Source: Streptomyces aurantiacus | GTDB lineage: Bacteria > Actinomycetota > Actinomycetes > Streptomycetales > Streptomycetaceae | DNA length: 34,504 bases | NCBI RefSeq assembly: GCF_001418335.1 | Contig: NZ_LIPP01000129.1 | Coordinates: 1-34,504 of the forward strand | Reading direction: 5' to 3' | In this document: piece after piece, positions 8,162 through 15,320 of the stretch | Position numbering within the stretch: position 1 is the first letter of the stretch | Layout: every line of letters starts with the position of its first letter | The notes under the pieces: model-generated | What the model was told of the DNA's origin: nothing | Databases searched by the model: none | The model's input: only the letters and a program-made list of their open reading frames with translations | Position numbers and translations under genes: made by a program

Positions 8162-9595
8162 TCAGGGGGATTCGCCGGGCTCGCGTGCGAGCACGCCGAG
8201 GGGTACGGGGCGGGCGAACGGCCGTCGTGAGGGCGTCGTCGGGCAGCCCGCGAGCCCCGCCACCGCCGGGCCGCACATCCGCCCCTGGCACCAGCCCATT
8301 CCGGCGCGGGTCAGCAGTTTCACGGTGCGTACGTCCCCGGCGCCGAGTTCGTCGACAGCCTCCCGGACAGCGGAGGCGGGCACTTCCTCGCAGCGGCACA
8401 CGAGGGTGTCGTCGCCGATCCGTTCGGCCCAACCGGCGGGCGGCGTACAGACGTTGTCGACGGCGGCGAAGAACTCCCGCAGTCCGGCACGTGTGTTGGC
8501 GGGGCGTGCGTAGGAACTCGGCTCGGGCGCCCGTGAGTCGAGCCGTGCCGCGACGGACAGCCCCGCGATCCGCCCCTCGGCCAGTGAGAGCACCGCGCCG
8601 CCGATCCCGGTGGTCTCCCCGGCGGCCCAGACGCCCGGTACGTCGGTGCGCTGCTCGTCGTCCACGGCGACGTTCACGCCGTCGAGGCGGCAGCCGAGCG
8701 TCTCGGCGAGGTCGGTGTGCGGGAGCATGCCGTGGCCGACGGCGAGGCTGTCGCAGGGGACGCGCCACTCGCTGCCGTCCCTGACGCGTCCGTCGGTGTC
8801 GAGCGCGGCCACGGTCACGGCTTCGAGTCGGTCGGTGCCGTGCGCCTCGACGACGGCGTGGCGCACGTGGACCCCGATCCGGTGCCGCGCCAACCCGGCC
8901 GCGTACAGGGCGCCTTCGGCGACCTTGCCGGGGTGGGCCGCGAGGACCCGGGCGTGCCGTACGAACGCCCGGGGGTCGGCGGACTCCACGAGGGCGGCCA
9001 CCTTCGCGCCGGCCGCGGCCAGCCCGACGGCCACGGGCATCAGCAGCGGCCCGGTCCCGGCGACCACGGCGGTACGGCCCGGCAGGACGAGCCCGCCCTT
9101 GAGCATGGCCTGCGCCCCGCCCGCGGTGACGACTCCGGGGAGGGTCCAGCCGGGGAACGGCAGCACCTTCTCGTACCCGCCGGTCGCGAGGACCACGGCG
9201 TCGGCACGGACCACGACCGGTTCCTCCTGCTCGGGCCCGAGCAGGGCGTGCACGACGAGGACGCCGGACTCCCGCTCCACGCACCACACATGATGGTCGG
9301 TCAGGTGCGTGACGCGCCCTGCCTCGATATGGGCCGCCAGTCCGTCACGGAGTCGTTCCCAGGTACGCCACTGGTGGTGCAGGGCGCGGGGGTGGCGGGC
9401 ACCGAGCCCGGCGGCGGGCCGGCGGTAGAACTGCCCGCCCGCCTCCGGCGCGGCGTCCACGAGGGTCACCTGTACGCCACGCGCGGCGGCGGCGAGGGCC
9501 GCGGCGAGCCCGGCGGGGCCCGCGCCGATCACGGCGAGGCCGGGTCGGTCAGTCGTGCCGCGTGGTTCGACTGTTCCGCGTCGGTCGTCAGTCAT
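8162..9595 (-). CDS. FAD-dependent dehydrogenase subunit with BFD-type [2Fe-2S] domain (HcnB-like)
   Basis: This 477-residue protein has an N-terminal FAD dinucleotide fold (IGAGPAGLAAA, about residues 23-33), a second nucleotide-binding region (VVAGTGPLLMPVA, about 177-189) and a C-terminal cysteine set Cys400-x-Cys402 and Cys436-x4-Cys441 typical of the BFD [2Fe-2S] domain. It resembles HcnB, the opine oxidase A subunit, and the large subunit of D-hydroxyproline dehydrogenase. With the next two upstream genes it likely forms the heteromeric dehydrogenase that oxidises cis-4-hydroxy-D-proline and passes electrons through FeS centres. The ATG at 9595 overlaps the ferredoxin-like gene by 8 bases. 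Hydrogen cyanide synthase is the main alternative, but the epimerase and DapA-type lyase argue against it. Confidence 0.88.
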   Translation of the reverse strand: MTDDRRGTVEPRGTTDRPGLAVIGAGPAGLAAALAAAARGVQVTLVDAAPEAGGQFYRRPAAGLGARHPRALHHQWRTWERLRDGLAAHIEAGRVTHLTDHHVWCVERESGVLVVHALLGPEQEEPVVVRADAVVLATGGYEKVLPFPGWTLPGVVTAGGAQAMLKGGLVLPGRTAVVAGTGPLLMPVAVGLAAAGAKVAALVESADPRAFVRHARVLAAHPGKVAEGALYAAGLARHRIGVHVRHAVVEAHGTDRLEAVTVAALDTDGRVRDGSEWRVPCDSLAVGHGMLPHTDLAETLGCRLDGVNVAVDDEQRTDVPGVWAAGETTGIGGAVLSLAEGRIAGLSVAARLDSRAPEPSSYARPANTRAGLREFFAAVDNVCTPPAGWAERIGDDTLVCRCEEVPASAVREAVDELGAGDVRTVKLLTRAGMGWCQGRMCGPAVAGLAGCPTTPSRRPFARPVPLGVLAREPGESP

Positions 9596-9896
9596 GGTGG
9601 CCGGTCCCTTCCTGCGTGCGGATCACGTCACCGGGCTCCGCACGCACCAGGCAAGCCCGTTGGTTGGGCCGCCCGTTGACGGTCAGCAGACAGTCGAAGC
9701 ACACCCCGATACCGCAGAAGACACCGCGTCGCTCGCCGCTCCCCCGGGTCGTACGCCAGGACATGACACCCACGGACCACAGGGCCGCCGCGATCGTCTG
9801 TCCGGGGAGAACGGCGATCTCGCGGTCGTCGAACGTGACCGTGAACGGCGGCTCCGGCCGGGCCCGGACCAGCCTCATGGGCGTACGCGGCGTCAT
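9588..9896 (-). CDS. Small [2Fe-2S] ferredoxin-like dehydrogenase subunit (HcnA-like)
   Basis: The 102-residue protein carries a plant-type ferredoxin cluster motif: Cys61-x4-Cys66-x2-Cys69 and Cys82 in RACLV. It is the short electron-transfer subunit seen in HcnABC-type and D-hydroxyproline dehydrogenase complexes. The ATG at 9896 overlaps the TGA of the upstream FAD subunit in an ATGA junction, and its own end overlaps the downstream subunit by 8 bases. All three subunits are therefore probably made in balanced amounts by translational coupling. No signal peptide or membrane segment is visible. Confidence 0.88.
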   Translation of the reverse strand: MTPRTPMRLVRARPEPPFTVTFDDREIAVLPGQTIAAALWSVGVMSWRTTRGSGERRGVFCGIGVCFDCLLTVNGRPNQRACLVRAEPGDVIRTQEGTGHHD

Positions 9897-11071
9897 GAGC
9901 CCTCCTCGGGCGACGGATCGGGAAACCGGTCGGGGCGGAACGGTGCGAGGTCCAGGTCGGGCGTCCGGTCCGTCAGTACCTGGGCGATCAAGTGGCCTGT
10001 CCCCGTGGCGAGTCCGATGCCCGCGCCCTCGTGCCCGCACGCGTGGAAGAGGCCGGGCACCCGCGGGTCGGGCCCGACGGCGGGGAGGTGGTCGGGCAGG
10101 TACGGCCGGAAGCCGAGGTAGGCGCGCATGGCCCGCACCTCCGCCAGGAAGGGGAACAGCCGGGTCGCCCCCGCCGCGAGTTCCCGGGTGACGGGCAGGG
10201 AGAAGGAGCGGTCGAAGCCGACCCGTTCCCGGCTGGCCCCGATCAGTACCGGTCCCGCCGCCGTACCCTCGACCACCGGGGAGGTCTGGAGGGCCGCCGA
10301 GTCGCTGGCCACGTCGGCCACGTAGTCCGCCGCGTACACCTTGTGGCGCACCCTGCGCGGCAGTGGCTCGGTGACGAGGACGAAGCCGCGCCGGGGCAGC
10401 ACCGGCAGCGACACCCCGGCCAGCGCGGCCAGTTCCCCGCCCCAGGTCCCGGCCGCGTTGACGACCGCGGGCGCGTGGATGTCGCCGTACGGGGTACGGA
10501 CACCGCGCACCGCCCCCGACGCCGTACGCAGCACCTCCGTCACCGTCCAGCCGGTGCGCAGCGAGGCACCCGCCGTGCGGGCCAGCCGCACGAGCCGGGC
10601 CGCCGCGAGGGTCGGCATCACCTGGGCGTCCTGCGGATAGAGCACGCCACCCGCGAGCCCCCGCGCCACGTACGGTTCGAGGTCGTGGAGTTGGCCCGCG
10701 GCGACGGACTCGGCCTCGACTCCGGCCGAGCGCTGTGCGGCGGCGAACCCCTCCAGCGCCGTCAGCCCCTCGGGCCCGGCGGCGACGACGAGGCCGCCCT
10801 TGGCCTCGTACTCGACCGACCCTGCCACGCCGGGCTCGGCGGCGAGGTCGGCCCACAGCCGTCCGGAGAGCAGCGCGAGGTCGAGTTCGGGGCCCGGCTC
10901 CTTGTCGGAGACGAGCAGGTTGCCCTCGCCCGCGCCAGTCGTGCCGCCGGCCACCGGACCCCGGTCCACCAGGACGGCACTCAACCCCGCCCGAGCCGCG
11001 TACAGGGCGCTCGCCGCCCCCACCATTCCGGCCCCGACGACCACGACATCGCAGGTCAGCGAGTTACTCAC
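9893..11071 (-). CDS. FAD-dependent D-amino acid/amine dehydrogenase subunit (HcnC/DadA-like)
   Basis: The 392-residue protein is a DAO-family FAD oxidoreductase. The dinucleotide-binding motif VVVGAGMVGAASALYAARAG occupies about residues 10-29, and the C-terminal FAD contact region reads HACGHEGAGIGLATGTG. In heteromeric D-hydroxyproline dehydrogenases this subunit binds and oxidises the D-imino acid. It starts with GTG at 11071, four bases after a TAGTAC -10-like sequence, which suggests a leaderless or nearly leaderless message. It is the first gene of the minus-strand block, and a palindrome overlaps its putative promoter. Sarcosine or glycine oxidase activity is a possible alternative, but the two FeS partner subunits fit the HcnABC-like complex better. 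Confidence 0.88.
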   Translation of the reverse strand: MSNSLTCDVVVVGAGMVGAASALYAARAGLSAVLVDRGPVAGGTTGAGEGNLLVSDKEPGPELDLALLSGRLWADLAAEPGVAGSVEYEAKGGLVVAAGPEGLTALEGFAAAQRSAGVEAESVAAGQLHDLEPYVARGLAGGVLYPQDAQVMPTLAAARLVRLARTAGASLRTGWTVTEVLRTASGAVRGVRTPYGDIHAPAVVNAAGTWGGELAALAGVSLPVLPRRGFVLVTEPLPRRVRHKVYAADYVADVASDSAALQTSPVVEGTAAGPVLIGASRERVGFDRSFSLPVTRELAAGATRLFPFLAEVRAMRAYLGFRPYLPDHLPAVGPDPRVPGLFHACGHEGAGIGLATGTGHLIAQVLTDRTPDLDLAPFRPDRFPDPSPEEGS

Positions 11072-11075
11072 GTCA

Positions 11076-11105
11076 GTACTATGTCACATACCTCTGTGAT
11101 CCACA
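11076..11105 (-). promoter_or_regulatory. Putative promoter/operator of the hydroxyproline block
   Basis: Two short palindromes lie directly before the first gene. TATGTCACATA (11080-11090) has TATGT/ACATA arms around one base, and TGTGATCCACA (11095-11105) has TGTG/CACA arms around three bases. The first abuts the -10-like TAGTAC. TGT/ACA palindromes of this size are typical for FCD-type GntR proteins. Assignment to the GntR gene at 5336 is inference. Confidence 0.45.
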
Positions 11106-11256
11106 CCCCCTGCACCGCGCGCGCAAGCAGGCATACCCCTCTGTCCGCGCCACAGAGGCCGTGACAAACTGCTCGGCCATCGACCGCCGGCCGTCACTCA
11201 TCGACCGTCGGCCATCAGCCGTTCGAGCACTTTCGCAGCAGCATCGGAGGACCGAC
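11091..11256 (+). promoter_or_regulatory. Upstream region of the Methyltransf_19 gene with direct and inverted repeats
   Basis: The spacer contains an inverted repeat CCTCTGT/ACAGAGG (11138-11144 and 11152-11158), a further CCTCTGT at 11091, and a 19-base direct repeat (11178-11196 and 11199-11217) with two mismatches. A ribosome-binding site GGAGG lies at 11246-11250. No convincing -10/-35 pair was found for the plus-strand gene. Confidence 0.5.
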
Positions 11257-12060
11257 GTGACAGATGCAGGACTCGACGCACACGGCATCGACACCAGCAA
11301 GGCCCAGTCGGCCCGCATGTACGACTACTTCCTCGGCGGTAAGGACAACTACCCCGTCGACTGGGAAGCGGCCGAAAAAGTGATCTCCTTCTTCCCCGCC
11401 GTACAGGAAATGGCGCGGGTCAACCGTGATTTCATGCACCGGGCCGCCCGGCTGTTAGCCGAGCGAGGAGTTCGTCAATTCCTCGACATCGGCACGGGCA
11501 TTCCCACGGCTCCGAACCTTCATCAGATCGTCCAGGACATCACGCCCGACGCTCGCGTGGTGTACGCGGACAACGATCCGATCGTCCTCAGGCATGCCGA
11601 GGCACTTCTCCACAGCAGGCCCGAAGGACGTACCACCTATATCCAGGCCGATGTGAGAGATCCGGGAAGTATCCTCGCGGCGGCGCGGGAGGTGCTGGAT
11701 TTCGAGCAGCCCGTCGCCCTCTCCCTGGTGGCCCTGCTGCACCTGGTGGCCGACGACGACGAACCCCACCGGATCATGAGTGAGCTGCGCGGCTCCCTGG
11801 CGGCCGGAAGCCATGTGGCGCTCTCCCACGCCACAGGGGATTTCGACCCTGAGACATGGGAGCGCGTCGTCGAGGTCTACCGCAAGGGCGGAACTCCCGC
11901 CCAAGTGCGGTCACGTGGTGAATTCTCACGGTTCTTCGAGGGACTTGAGCTGCTCGCCCCCGGAATAGAGCTGGCGGAGCACTGGCACCCGGAGCTCGGG
12001 GAACAGCGCGGCCCGGGCGAGCGGATCCCGTTGTACGTGGGGGTGGCCCGCGTGCCCTGA
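11257..12060 (+). CDS. SAM-dependent methyltransferase, Methyltransf_19 (DUF574) family, with a TTA codon
   Basis: The 267-residue protein fits the actinobacterial Methyltransf_19 (DUF574) family. The N-terminal signature SARMYDYFLGGKDNY is present at about 18-32, the SAM-binding glycine motif FLDIGTGIPT at 75-84, an acidic loop end VVYADNDPIVL further on, and an ALLHLVADDDEPH motif follows. Members are numerous in Streptomyces and their substrates are mostly unknown. The GTG at 11257 follows GGAGG by six bases. Codon 67 is TTA (11455-11457), the rare leucine codon read by the developmental tRNA encoded by bldA; I found no other in-frame TTA in this window. It is divergent from the catabolic block and convergent with GH76, 43 bp away. 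Confidence 0.87.
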   Translation: MTDAGLDAHGIDTSKAQSARMYDYFLGGKDNYPVDWEAAEKVISFFPAVQEMARVNRDFMHRAARLLAERGVRQFLDIGTGIPTAPNLHQIVQDITPDARVVYADNDPIVLRHAEALLHSRPEGRTTYIQADVRDPGSILAAAREVLDFEQPVALSLVALLHLVADDDEPHRIMSELRGSLAAGSHVALSHATGDFDPETWERVVEVYRKGGTPAQVRSRGEFSRFFEGLELLAPGIELAEHWHPELGEQRGPGERIPLYVGVARVP

Positions 12061-12103
12061 TATCCGATATCCGCCCCGAAACCCACGTACCGGGTGCCCC
12101 TTC

Positions 12104-14008
12104 TCAGCCGAGGAGTCGACCGGCGGCCGTCAGCGCCTCCAGCGCACTGGCCTGGGTGCGCCAGTCCGACGTGTTGGGGCTGGTGCCGGACCAGCGTGCG
12201 CCGAGGCGGTTGAGCGGGTCCCGGTCGGTCGTCCAGATCGAGTCGGCCTGTTTCGTGACGTACGCCTTGTAGGTGGTCGAGGCCGTGGCGTCCGCCAGGT
12301 CGGCGAAGTGCCGTATGAAGATGCCCTTGAACTGCTTCTGGTTGTCGTCGCAGGTGGCCGTGGAGATGTCGCAGGACTCGGTCAGTACGCCGCCACGGGT
12401 CAGCGCGGGTGAGGAGATCGCGCTGTCGGCCAGGCGCTCGGCCGTGTCGAGGTACCGGCTGTTCCCGGTCGACCGCCACAGCTGGGTGAAGGCGCCGATG
12501 GCCAGGCCCTGGTTGTAACTCCACACGGTCTGGCCGTTGTTGGCGCAGCCGGTGGTGATCCCGTCGTTGACGAGCCCCGAGGAGTTGATCATCCCGCTGG
12601 CGAGGTACCAGTTCGCCGCCGTGGTCGCGCGGGCACCCCACACGGTGTCGCCGCTGATCCGCTGGTGCAGTGCGGTGGTGAGCCACAGGTACTGCCCGTT
12701 GGTCACGGCGTTCTTGTAGGTGCGCTCCCGGTCCCACCACACACCGCCGCCGCAGGTACCGGTGTCCCAGTACTGGTGGACGTAAGTGGTGATCGTGACC
12801 GCTTCCTCCAGATAGCGCCGGTCGCCCGTGTAGTCGTACGCCTTCAGCCAGGCCATCGCCCACCAGCCCGCGTCGTCGATGGCGCGGCTGATGAAGTGGC
12901 CCTCGATCGGGTCCGAACTGCGCCCGCCCGCCGGGAAGACGCCCCGGTTCTGTTCGAAGGTGCGGGCGATCGCCCAGTCGTAGTCGTGCCGGCCGCTCTG
13001 CTCGGCGAAGTCGATGAGCGAGGTGAGGGCGACGGCGGAGTTCCACCAACTGCTGCGCCACCAGCCCTCGTCGGTGCGGTACGACGCCATCAGGGCGTCC
13101 GCCGCCCCGCGCGCCCGGGTCGGAGCGGGCCGGGCCCACGCCGTGCAGCTGCCCTCCTGGTGCGAGGCCTCGCGTCCGCAGACCCGGACCGCTCCGCCGT
13201 ACAGCAGGCCGCGTGGGTCCCGGGTGGCGAACATGACGGTGCGGGTGGTGGTGGCTCCGGAGGGCACACTTTTACGGCCGAGGGAGGAGCCCTCCGGCTG
13301 GCTCGCGCCGCTGTCCCAGGAGCGGTCCAGCCATACCTCGTCGCCCGCTCCGCCGCCCGCGATGACGCCCCAGGCCATACCGCCCCGCTGGTCGACGTGC
13401 AGGCTGATGGTGCGTCCGAAGAGGGTGGTGGCGGGCACCGGGGTGTCGTCACCGGCCGCGGTGGCGGGGTCGGCGCCGTCGCAGGACGCGCCGTCGCACA
13501 CCTTCGGGTACACCCAGTCGGTACAGGTCACCGCGGCGGCGTCGCCACAGGCGCGGATCCAGCCACGCCGGTGCGCGACCGGGTCGGTGATGTTGTACAT
13601 CAGGGTGCGGGTGCCGGTCCACGAGCCGGGGACGCTTGCTTTGCCGAGCAGGCCGTCCCAGGTGGCGCCCCGGTCCCAGGAGCGGTCCAGCCAGACCGCG
13701 TCACCGGCCACGCCGTTGTCGATGCTCGCCCAGGCCGTGTTGTCCGGGTCGGAGACGTGCAGCCGCAGGATTCTGCCGTTGATGGTCCTGTTCGGCACCG
13801 GGAACGTGTCCTGCTGGGCCTTGGAGGGGTCGAGGGTGTCGCACACCAGGGCGCAGACCGGCGTCGCGGCATGGGCAGGGGCGGGAAGGGCGACGAGGCC
13901 GGTCAGCGCCATGAACAGGGCCAGAACCAGCGCGAGGAAAGGGACAGGGAACGGGACAGGGAACGGGGCCGGCGGTCTGCCGAGGAGGGAGCGGTGCCGT
14001 GCTGCCAT
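12104..14008 (-). CDS. Secreted glycoside hydrolase family 76 protein with duplicated N-terminal module
   Basis: The 634-residue precursor begins with a Sec signal peptide whose hydrophobic core follows an unusual PFPVPFPVPF stretch; cleavage is likely after AHA at residue 47. Two similar modules follow: the motif AGDxVWLDRSWDxGA occurs at 101 and again at 221, exactly 120 residues apart, each preceded by GRxxxLHV. The C-terminal part (about 303-634) is GH76-like, with the family's adjacent aspartates at 378-379 in RAIDDAGWW. GH76 enzymes cleave alpha-1,6-mannan backbones. The ATG at 14008 is preceded by AGAGG. Twin palindromic sites at 14140 and 14180 lie in its upstream region. It probably acts outside the cell on fungal or yeast mannan or mycobacterial-type lipomannan; the substrate is inferred from the family only. 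Confidence 0.88.
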   Translation of the reverse strand: MAARHRSLLGRPPAPFPVPFPVPFLALVLALFMALTGLVALPAPAHAATPVCALVCDTLDPSKAQQDTFPVPNRTINGRILRLHVSDPDNTAWASIDNGVAGDAVWLDRSWDRGATWDGLLGKASVPGSWTGTRTLMYNITDPVAHRRGWIRACGDAAAVTCTDWVYPKVCDGASCDGADPATAAGDDTPVPATTLFGRTISLHVDQRGGMAWGVIAGGGAGDEVWLDRSWDSGASQPEGSSLGRKSVPSGATTTRTVMFATRDPRGLLYGGAVRVCGREASHQEGSCTAWARPAPTRARGAADALMASYRTDEGWWRSSWWNSAVALTSLIDFAEQSGRHDYDWAIARTFEQNRGVFPAGGRSSDPIEGHFISRAIDDAGWWAMAWLKAYDYTGDRRYLEEAVTITTYVHQYWDTGTCGGGVWWDRERTYKNAVTNGQYLWLTTALHQRISGDTVWGARATTAANWYLASGMINSSGLVNDGITTGCANNGQTVWSYNQGLAIGAFTQLWRSTGNSRYLDTAERLADSAISSPALTRGGVLTESCDISTATCDDNQKQFKGIFIRHFADLADATASTTYKAYVTKQADSIWTTDRDPLNRLGARWSGTSPNTSDWRTQASALEALTAAGRLLG

Positions 14009-14139
14009 GACGTATCGCCTCTCTGGAGAAGCCGTGCACGGAAGGGCAGCGGCGGCCGGCCGAGACGGGCAGCCACCACGATGAGCACCCGCGAGCCCAG
14101 GGTGCAGCGATCGCCCAGGTGATGTCTTTCCCCAATCAA

Positions 14140-14202
14140 GACGTGCCCATGTCAAGAACGTCCCGCGTCGAGGACCTGGGACGTATTCATGCCGAGAACG
14201 TC
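14140..14202 (-). promoter_or_regulatory. Twin GACGT-N13-ACGTC sites upstream of GH76
   Basis: Two 23-bp sites at 14140-14162 and 14180-14202 share perfect GACGT/ACGTC arms separated by 13 bases, plus conserved internal CATG and AGA. They start exactly 40 bp apart, about four helical turns. On the coding strand of GH76 a TTGACA hexamer falls within the proximal site. A further GACGT half-site lies at 14210-14214. This looks like an operator pair for a dimeric regulator, identity unknown. Confidence 0.5.
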
Positions 14203-14216
14203 CGGCGTCGACGTCC

Positions 14217-14939
14217 TCAGCCGCGCCCCGCCACCACCCACAGCGACGGCAACTCGATCCGTGAGCCGTCGGCACGACGCTCCGAGGTGACGAGCGGCAG
14301 CTCCCCGCTCGCCAGGACCGTCAGCCCTGCCGCACGCAGATACTCCGGTACGGCCGCGTCGGCCACCTCACCCGGTGCGATGCCGTGCCGCAGGACGGAC
14401 GCGAGTTTCGCCGGCGGGCCACCGGGGCTCCGGGCGAGAGCGCGCAGCACGGCGCCGGCCGCCTCGGCGAGCTCGACGAGGAACACGCGGCCCCGGTCAC
14501 CGACGAGCGCGGCCAGGCCGTCGACGAGCGGCTGCCGGTCGGCCGGCTCGCACTGGTGCAGGACGCCCCGCATATAGACGTTGGCGTCGGCGAGTTCGGC
14601 GTGCAGCCTCTCGGCCCCGGCCTTCTCCGCCGCGTCGAACAGCCGGTAGGACGCCTGGCCCGCCGGGTCCGCGAGCCGGGCGTGGTCGAGGGCCGCGGCC
14701 GACAGATCGACGCCGACGACCCGCGGATAGCGGTCGGCGAGGAACCGGGTCTGGGTGCCGTTGCCGCAGCCGAGGTCCACGAGGGGCAGCCCGGGGGCGG
14801 CCAGATACGGTTCGAACAGGGCGAGATGCACGCCCGCGGTGAGCGCGGGATCGGCGTCCCAGAAGACCGCCCCCTGCTCGGCGGAAGCCTCGCTCCAGAA
14901 GCCGTCCCAGGCCTCTCTGTACCGAGTGGTGACGCTCAT
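14217..14939 (-). CDS. Class I SAM-dependent methyltransferase
   Basis: The 240-residue protein has a Rossmann-type methyltransferase fold. Motif I VDLGCGNGTQT is at about residues 54-64, and the acidic loop VVGVDLSAAAL follows near 75. The N-terminus reads MSVTTRYREAWDGFW. The ATG at 14939 is preceded by GGGGAG at good spacing. The substrate is not evident. The ACGTC arms of a possible third regulatory half-site abut its stop codon. It may share transcription with GH76 downstream, although 208 bp and candidate operators lie between them. It is divergent from the aminopeptidase P homologue across a repeat-filled spacer. Confidence 0.82.
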   Translation of the reverse strand: MSVTTRYREAWDGFWSEASAEQGAVFWDADPALTAGVHLALFEPYLAAPGLPLVDLGCGNGTQTRFLADRYPRVVGVDLSAAALDHARLADPAGQASYRLFDAAEKAGAERLHAELADANVYMRGVLHQCEPADRQPLVDGLAALVGDRGRVFLVELAEAAGAVLRALARSPGGPPAKLASVLRHGIAPGEVADAAVPEYLRAAGLTVLASGELPLVTSERRADGSRIELPSLWVVAGRG

Positions 14940-15320
14940 ACCGGCTCCCCAGGATGCGACCGCGAACCGCGAACCGCCGAAAAGTGACGGACAGTCCGGT
15001 GTATCGCGCCGGGAGCACCCCGACAAGAACACGGCACACACCTTCAAGCCCCACAGGGGGGGCGCAGCCCCCCAAGGGGCGCGGGGAACGGCGCGCCCAG
15101 CCCCCACCGACCCGCACCGAATCTTTTAGGGGGTGCGAGGAACGGCACGCCCAGCCCTCTCCGGCCCGCACCGAATCTTTTAGGGGGTGCGGGGAACTGC
15201 GCGCTCAACCCCCACCGACCCGCACCCGGCACCCAACCCCACGCGGCACCCCCGTCCGGCCAACGCCCACTCGGCCCCCCTGAACCGGCACAAACCGAGC
15301 GGAGCTCATACGCTCGGGCC
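14940..15320. other. 381-bp repeat-filled divergent spacer
   Basis: No gene is supported here. The spacer holds a perfect GGGGGGC-gca-GCCCCCC hairpin (15057-15073), three tandem 54-bp repeats (15076-15228) and a C-rich stretch up to the start of the plus-strand gene. It separates the minus-strand methyltransferase from the plus-strand core cluster, and seems to mark the boundary between accessory and core regions. Confidence 0.75.
15076..15228 (+). repeat. Three tandem 54-bp repeats of the GCGCGGGGAAC element
   Basis: Three related units begin near 15076, 15130 and 15184, with an exact 54-bp period. Each starts GGGG(C/T)GCG(G/A)GGAAC, continues through GCGC or GCAC and CCAGCC-like sequence, and ends in CCCGCACC; the first two end with GAATCTTTTA. 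The first differs from the second at several positions, so the array is not very recent. The core equals the elements at 1-86, 6088 and 17643. Confidence 0.85.

Noticed and set aside
9588..9896. Hydrogen cyanide synthase (HcnABC) as the role of the three oxidoreductase subunits
   Set aside because: Subunit composition is the same, but the adjacent two-cysteine epimerase and DapA-type lyase fit hydroxyproline oxidation much better.
14009..14275. N-terminal extension of the GH76 gene upstream of 14008
   Set aside because: It would bury the signal peptide inside the protein and overlap the twin palindromic sites.
15076..15228. CRISPR-like or minisatellite coding array
   Set aside because: The 54-bp units have no variable spacers and no conserved reading frame; the core matches other intergenic elements.
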